DNA of 64,000 nt from Cellulomonas sp. KH9 (GTDB taxonomy: Bacteria > Actinomycetota > Actinomycetes > Actinomycetales > Cellulomonadaceae). A program made the position numbers and the translations under genes. The notes under the pieces were generated by a model that saw nothing but the letters and a program-made list of their open reading frames with translations, did no database searches and was not told the DNA's origin. The DNA is taken from contig NZ_FOSE01000005.1 in the NCBI RefSeq assembly GCF_900114185.1, positions 310,001-374,000 of the forward strand, in the 5' to 3' direction. This document shows, piece by piece, positions 59,354 through 64,000 of the stretch (positions within the stretch are counted from its first letter, which is position 1; each line of letters begins with the position of its first letter).

Positions 59354-61435
59354 TCAGATGTCGAGGAAGCGCACGTCCTTGGCGTTGCGCTGGATGAACG
59401 CGCGACGGGCCTCGACGTCCTCGCCCATCAGCACCGAGAAGATCTCGTCGGCGGCCGCGGCCTCGTCCATCGTCACCTGCAGCAGCGTGCGGTGCTCGGG
59501 CGACATGGTCGTCTCCCACAGCTCCGTGTAGTCCATCTCGCCCAGGCCCTTGTACCGCTGGATCGCGTTGTCCTTGGGCAGGCGCCGGTTGTTCGCACGC
59601 CCGTCCGCGATCACCGCGTCACGCTCGCGGTCCGAGTAGACGTAGTCGTGCGGCGCGTTGCTCCACTTGATGCGGTAGAGCGGCGGCTGCGCCATGTAGA
59701 CGAACCCACCCTTGATGAGCTCCGGCATGTAGCGGAAGAGCAGCGTCAGCAGCAGCGTGCGGATGTGCTGGCCGTCGACGTCGGCGTCGGCCATCAGCAC
59801 GATCTTGTGATAGCGCAGCTTCGAGATGTCGAAGTCCTCGCCGATGCCGGTGCCGAAGGCGGTGATGAGCCCCTGCACCTCCTGGTTGCCCAGGGCCTTG
59901 TCCAGACGCGCCCGCTCGACGTTGAGGATCTTCCCGCGGATCGGCATGATCGCCTGCGTGCGGGGGTTGCGCCCACGGACGGCGGAGCCGCCGGCGGAGT
60001 CACCCTCGACGATGAAGACCTCGCACTCGGCCGCGTTGTTGGACTGGCAGTCGCGCAGCTTGCCGGGCATCGAGTTGGACTCGAGCAGACCCTTGCGGCG
60101 GGTCGCCTCGCGCGCCTTGCGGGCCGCCATGCGCGCCGCGGCCGCCTGGATCGACTTGCGGATGACGTCCTTGGCCTCGGACGGGTGCGCGTCGAGCCAG
60201 GCCCCGAGCTGGTCGTTGACGACCTGCTGGACGAAGCGCTTGGCGTCGGTGTTGCCGAGCTTGGTCTTGGTCTGGCCCTCGAACTGCGGCTCGCCGAGCT
60301 TGACCGAGATGACTGCCGTCAGGCCCTCGCGGATGTCGTCGCCGGTGAGGTTCTCGTCCTTGTCCTTGAGGATGCCCTTCTCGCGCGCGTAGCGGTTCAT
60401 CAGCGACGTCATCGCCGCCCGGAACCCCTCCTCGTGCGTGCCGCCCTCGGTGGTCGAGATCGTGTTGGCGAACGTGTGGACCGACTCGGAGTACGCGGTG
60501 GTCCACTGCAGCGCGATCTCGACGGAGATCTTGCGGGTCGTGTCCTCCGCCTCGAAGTCGATGACCTCGGGGTGCACGTGGTCGACCTTCTTGGCCGAGT
60601 TCAGGTGCTTGACGTAGTCGACCAGGCCGCCGTCGTACTTGTACGTGACCGTGCGGACCGTCGTCTCCGGCTGCTGGTCGTCGCCCGACTCGCCGGTGAC
60701 CTCGTCGTCGGTGCCGGTGTGCTGCGGCCGCTCGTCCGTCAGGGAGATCTTCAGGCCCTTGTTGAGGAACGCGTACTGCTGGAAGCGGGCGCGCAGGGTC
60801 TCGAAGTCGTAGTCGACGGTCTCGAAGATCGTGCCGTCGGCCCAGAACGTCTGCGACGTGCCCGTGGCGTCCGTCGGCTCGCCCTTGCGGAGCTCGCCGA
60901 CGGGCTTGCCGCCGTCCGCGAAGCTCTGGGTCCAGGTGAAGCCGTCACGCTTGACCACGGTCTCGACGCGGGAGGACAGCGCGTTGACGACCGAGATGCC
61001 GACGCCGTGCAGACCACCCGAGACGGCGTAGCCGCTACCGCCGAACTTGCCACCCGCGTGCAGGATCGTCATGACGACCTCGACGGTGGGACGGCCCTCG
61101 GTGGGGTGGATCGCCACGGGGATGCCGCGCCCGTTGTCGGTGACGCGCACGCCGCCGTCGGCGAGCAGCGTCACCTCGATGGTGTCGCAGTAGCCCGCCA
61201 GGGCCTCGTCCACCGAGTTGTCGACGACCTCGTAGACCAGGTGGTGCAGCCCGCGGGCGCCCGTCGACCCGATGTACATGCCGGGGCGCTTGCGGACGGC
61301 CTCGAGGCCCTCGAGGACGGTGATCGCGCTGGCGTCGTACGAGCCGTCGTCCACGCGCCGGGGTGCTGCGGCGGCCGTTCCCTGCTCCTCGGCGGTCGTG
61401 TCCTGCGGGTCGCGAGGGGTGCTCTGGTCGGCCAC
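59354..61435 (-). CDS. gyrB: DNA gyrase subunit B
   Basis: 693 residues; an N-terminal Ala/Thr-rich extension of about 30 residues ([13 protein letters not shown]), then the GHKL ATPase ([43 protein letters not shown]), the transducer domain, and the TOPRIM region ([30 protein letters not shown]) with a GyrB C-terminal tail. ATP-dependent gyrase subunit. A TAGACT -10-like word lies at about 61580 upstream. Confidence 0.97.
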   Translation of the reverse strand: MADQSTPRDPQDTTAEEQGTAAAAPRRVDDGSYDASAITVLEGLEAVRKRPGMYIGSTGARGLHHLVYEVVDNSVDEALAGYCDTIEVTLLADGGVRVTDNGRGIPVAIHPTEGRPTVEVVMTILHAGGKFGGSGYAVSGGLHGVGISVVNALSSRVETVVKRDGFTWTQSFADGGKPVGELRKGEPTDATGTSQTFWADGTIFETVDYDFETLRARFQQYAFLNKGLKISLTDERPQHTGTDDEVTGESGDDQQPETTVRTVTYKYDGGLVDYVKHLNSAKKVDHVHPEVIDFEAEDTTRKISVEIALQWTTAYSESVHTFANTISTTEGGTHEEGFRAAMTSLMNRYAREKGILKDKDENLTGDDIREGLTAVISVKLGEPQFEGQTKTKLGNTDAKRFVQQVVNDQLGAWLDAHPSEAKDVIRKSIQAAAARMAARKAREATRRKGLLESNSMPGKLRDCQSNNAAECEVFIVEGDSAGGSAVRGRNPRTQAIMPIRGKILNVERARLDKALGNQEVQGLITAFGTGIGEDFDISKLRYHKIVLMADADVDGQHIRTLLLTLLFRYMPELIKGGFVYMAQPPLYRIKWSNAPHDYVYSDRERDAVIADGRANNRRLPKDNAIQRYKGLGEMDYTELWETTMSPEHRTLLQVTMDEAAAADEIFSVLMGEDVEARRAFIQRNAKDVRFLDI

Positions 61436-61639
61436 GGGCGGCGGTTCTCCTCGAGAGCTGGTGGGCGTCAGGCGCGTCGTGAACGGCTGCGAACCGTCCA
61501 GGAGTCCGGATCACTCCACGGTGGCGGAGTTCTGGGCTCACGGGGGCGCGCAGGCGCCTTGGATGACCTGTCCAGTCTACCCGGCAGACGCCCGATCACG
61601 GGCAGGTCGGGCGCGCGGCGGCCGTGCAGGGGGACGGCG

Positions 61640-62278
61640 TCAGCCGTACGTGTCCCGCGGGCCCCGGCCCGCGACCCGGCGCGGACCGCGTCCGAAGCCG
61701 TGCCCCACCGGTCCCAGCACGTCCACCTGCACCACGACACCCTCGCCCAGGGCCTCGTCGAACCGCGCGAGCATCGCCGGGGCCAGCAGCCGCAGGTTCG
61801 CCGCCCACGCCGTCGACGAGGCGCGGACCGTCAGCAGCCCGGACGTGAAGGACACGTACTCGCAGTGGTCGGCGATCTGCGGTCCGACGATCTGCGCCCA
61901 CCGGTGCACCAGGTCGCCCACCACCAGGCCGGGCTCCCAGCCCAGGTCCCGCGCGAGCAGGCCCGCCGAGACCGACAGGGGCTGGGGGTCACGCGCCCCG
62001 GGCGCGGACCCGCTGCTCACGGGCCTGCTGCGGACCACCCCGGGCCGCAGGCCACGGGCCCGCGCGGCCTGCTTCGCCCGGGCGAGCGCCGCGCGCACCA
62101 CCTGCTCCGGGGGCGTCAGGTCCACCAGCTCGGAGACCGGGACGCCGTCCGGGACAGCCGTCGGCGCCGGCAGCAGGGTGTCGTCGTCCGGGGTACCGCC
62201 CGCCGCACCGGGTGCGTCGGGGGTCGCGGGTGCGCGCCGGGCACGGGGCCCGCGGTCAGCGGGCACGCGCCACCTCAC
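61640..62278 (-). CDS. DUF721 (DciA-like) protein
   Basis: 212 residues: the N-terminal half is Pro/Ala-rich (about 1-110) and the C-terminal half has the DUF721 fold: [72 protein letters not shown]. DciA-type proteins load the replicative helicase in many bacteria; in actinobacteria the DUF721 gene lies between recF and gyrB as here. It overlaps recF by 23 nt. Confidence 0.88.
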   Translation of the reverse strand: MRWRVPADRGPRARRAPATPDAPGAAGGTPDDDTLLPAPTAVPDGVPVSELVDLTPPEQVVRAALARAKQAARARGLRPGVVRSRPVSSGSAPGARDPQPLSVSAGLLARDLGWEPGLVVGDLVHRWAQIVGPQIADHCEYVSFTSGLLTVRASSTAWAANLRLLAPAMLARFDEALGEGVVVQVDVLGPVGHGFGRGPRRVAGRGPRDTYG

Positions 62279-63452
62279 CAGCCATGACGTCGACCCGCGC
62301 GCCGGCCAGCGGCTCGGGCACGTCCTGCGGCACCGCCGCCGTCACCAGCACCTGCCGCGCGGGCGCCACCAGCTCGGCCAGACGCTCACGTCGACGCGTG
62401 TCGAGCTCGGCGAACACGTCGTCCAGGATCAGCACCGGCTCACCGTCGGGCCCCCAGTCGGCCGCCCACGCACCCGCGTCGTCGACACCGTGCGTCAGCA
62501 GCGCGTACGACGCGAGCCGCAGCGCGAGGGCGACCGACCACGACTCGCCGTGGCTCGCGTACCCCTTCGCCGGCAGGTCGCCGAGGGTGAGGTGCAGGTC
62601 GTCCCGGTGCGGACCGACCAGGCACACGCCCCGCTCGATCTCCTTGCTCCGCAGCCGGCCCATCGCCTCGAGCAGCCGCGCCTCGACCACCTCGACGCCG
62701 GCCCCCGGTGCGACGGCGGGCTCGTCGTCCGCCTGGCCCAGCGCGGCGTCCAGGGAGGAGCGGTACGTCAGCCCCAGCTCGCCCTGCCCCGCGCTGACCT
62801 GGTGGTACGCCTCCGCGGCGCGCGGGCGCAGGGCCGCCACCAGCGCCTGGCGCGCGACGACCACCTGGGCGCCGGTCTGCGCGAGCTTCGCGTCCCAGAC
62901 GTCGAGCGTGCGCAGGTCCGCCCCGGACCGCGCCCGCGTCGCCGCCGCGGCGGACTTCAGCAGGGCCGACCGCTGCCGCAGGACACGCTCGTAGTCGCTC
63001 AGGACACCGGCGATGCGCGGCGTGAGCTGCACGAGCAGGTCGTCGAGGAACCGGCGGCGCCCGTCCGGGTCGCCCTTGACCAGCGCGAGGTCCTCGGGGG
63101 CGAACAGGACGGTCCGCAGGATGCCGAGCACGTCACGCGCCCGGCCGGGGGAGCCGCCGTTGATCCGCGCCCGGTTCGCCTTGCCGGGCGTGATCTCGAC
63201 CTCGACGAGCGTCGCGCGCTCCTCCCGGACGACCTTGGCGCGCACGACGGCCCGGTTCGTCCCGGCCCGGACCAGCGCGGCGTCGGACGGCACCCGGTGG
63301 CTGCCGAGCGTCGCGACGTACCCGATCGCCTCGACGAGGTTCGTCTTGCCCTGCCCGTTCGGCCCGACGAGCGCGGTGATGCCCGGGTCGAGCGGGAGCT
63401 CGACCTGCGGGTACGACCGGAAGTCGGTGAGGGACAGGTGCGCGACGTACAC
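62256..63452 (-). CDS. recF: RecF, DNA repair ATPase
   Basis: 398 residues: Walker [10 protein letters not shown] (about 30-38), and late in the protein the ABC signature and Walker B ([37 protein letters not shown]). RecF loads RecA at gapped DNA. The start ATG 63452 ([19 protein letters not shown]) matches the family. It lies 5 nt after the gnd stop. Confidence 0.96.
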   Translation of the reverse strand: MYVAHLSLTDFRSYPQVELPLDPGITALVGPNGQGKTNLVEAIGYVATLGSHRVPSDAALVRAGTNRAVVRAKVVREERATLVEVEITPGKANRARINGGSPGRARDVLGILRTVLFAPEDLALVKGDPDGRRRFLDDLLVQLTPRIAGVLSDYERVLRQRSALLKSAAAATRARSGADLRTLDVWDAKLAQTGAQVVVARQALVAALRPRAAEAYHQVSAGQGELGLTYRSSLDAALGQADDEPAVAPGAGVEVVEARLLEAMGRLRSKEIERGVCLVGPHRDDLHLTLGDLPAKGYASHGESWSVALALRLASYALLTHGVDDAGAWAADWGPDGEPVLILDDVFAELDTRRRERLAELVAPARQVLVTAAVPQDVPEPLAGARVDVMAGEVARAR

Positions 63453-63457
63453 GCGGC

Positions 63458-64000
63458 TCAGGCCTCCGACGTGGGCGGTGCCGACGGGGTCACGGTCTCG
63501 CCGCCGGCGGCCCGCACAGCGTGGCCGCCGAACTGCTGACGCAGGGCGGCGACGGCCTTCATCGCCGGCGACTCGCCCTGACGCGAGGAGAAGCGCGCGA
63601 ACAGCGCAGCGGAGATGACCGGGGCCGGGACGGCCAGGTCGATCGCCTCGTCGACGGTCCAGCGGCCCTCGCCCGAGTCCTCGACCCAGTCGTCGATCGC
63701 CCCGAACTTCGGGTCGTCCTCGAGCGCCTGCACCAGCAGGTCCAGCAGCCAGGACCGCACGACCGTGCCGGTCGACCAGGCACGCATCGTCGCCGGCACG
63801 TCGGTGACGAGGTCCTTCGCCGCGAGGAGCTCGTAGCCCTCGGCGTACGCCTGCATCAGCCCGTACTCGATGCCGTTGTGGACCATCTTCGCGTAGTGCC
63901 CCGCGCCCACGGGGCCCGCGTGCACGAAGCCGTCGGCGCGCTCACCCGGGGGACGCAGCGCGTCGAACACGGGCATGGCGCGCTCGACGTCCCGAGCCGC
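63458..64000 (-). CDS. gnd: 6-phosphogluconate dehydrogenase, C-terminal part (5' end beyond the window)
   Basis: The frame is open to the edge. The visible 180 residues are the C-terminal helical domain of a decarboxylating 6-phosphogluconate dehydrogenase of the shorter (GndA-like, NAD-type) group: [33 protein letters not shown] with the catalytic KMVHN region, and [38 protein letters not shown]. The position between recF and dnaN in the origin region is known in Cellulomonas-type genomes. The 5' part and dnaN lie outside. Confidence 0.93.
   Translation of the reverse strand, partial: AARDVERAMPVFDALRPPGERADGFVHAGPVGAGHYAKMVHNGIEYGLMQAYAEGYELLAAKDLVTDVPATMRAWSTGTVVRSWLLDLLVQALEDDPKFGAIDDWVEDSGEGRWTVDEAIDLAVPAPVISAALFARFSSRQGESPAMKAVAALRQQFGGHAVRAAGGETVTPSAPPTSEA

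Noticed and set aside
62256..64000. A search for oriC or dnaA in the window
   Set aside because: recF and gnd are at the edge; dnaN, dnaA and oriC should lie beyond 64000. The box cluster at 46.2 kb is not in the normal oriC position.

Overview
The window looks like the origin-proximal part of a high-GC Gram-positive chromosome, most probably a Cellulomonas-type member of the Micrococcales. Evidence: GC appears well above 70% by eye. The gene order gnd-recF-DUF721-gyrB-gyrA-DUF3566-tRNA-Ile-DLW39-tRNA-Ala and rhomboid-crgA-DUF881-sortase-pabA-pknB-pknA-pbpA-ftsW-pstP-fhaB-fhaA is the classical actinobacterial arrangement. There is also a secreted GH9-CBM3c-CBM2 cellulase with a CelR-type operator. 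dnaA, dnaN and oriC should lie just beyond position 64000.

Layout. 1-27.1 kb holds metabolic and small regulatory units: map behind a structured leader, two divergent TetR modules with clear palindromic operators, a sortase-anchored LAATG surface protein, a PQQ-like propeller, ThuA, a Tat-exported six-hairpin hydrolase, an ABC-F ATPase, paired secreted proteins, and then a gluconeogenic block (pckG, ramB-type regulator, aceA, aceB). 27.1-33.5 kb is an accessory segment with a lower-looking GC, between the aceB terminator and tRNA-Leu. It has about 1 kb of degraded sequence and then a tightly overlapping operon: SDR, RimK-like ATP-grasp, short acyl/aryl adenylating ligase, second ATP-grasp, metallo-beta-lactamase-fold hydrolase and a ureohydrolase fragment. 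I do not recognise this combination. It has the composition of an amide-bond-forming small-molecule pathway, but it carries a C8 homopolymer frameshift, a probable deletion junction and a 5'-truncated gene, so it is either decaying or phase-variable.

33.6-46.2 kb is the growth and division signalling operon (FHA proteins, PP2C phosphatase, SEDS protein, PBP, two Ser/Thr kinases) facing pabA, a small membrane protein, class E sortase and DUF881, followed by crgA. 46.2-46.36 kb is a convergent gap with an 18-bp perfect palindrome embedded in DnaA-box-like words. 46.3-55.2 kb holds a rhomboid protease, a cyclophilin, the cellulase, a degenerate PD-(D/E)XK-like protein, cspA with an odd upstream reading frame, an rtcB pseudogene and an anti-sigma-type ATPase. 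55.2-64 kb is tRNA-Ala, DLW-39, tRNA-Ile, DUF3566, gyrA, gyrB, DUF721, recF and the 3' part of gnd.

Themes. Many promoters are of the type -10 TAGCGT (or close) placed about 6 nt before a GTG/ATG, which implies leaderless transcripts. Several loci show internal deletions (a RimJ-type GNAT, rtcB, the ureohydrolase). The class E sortase at 44.1-44.9 kb provides a likely anchor enzyme for the LAATG protein at 3.1-4.2 kb. All calls are made by reading the sequence; no database search was run.
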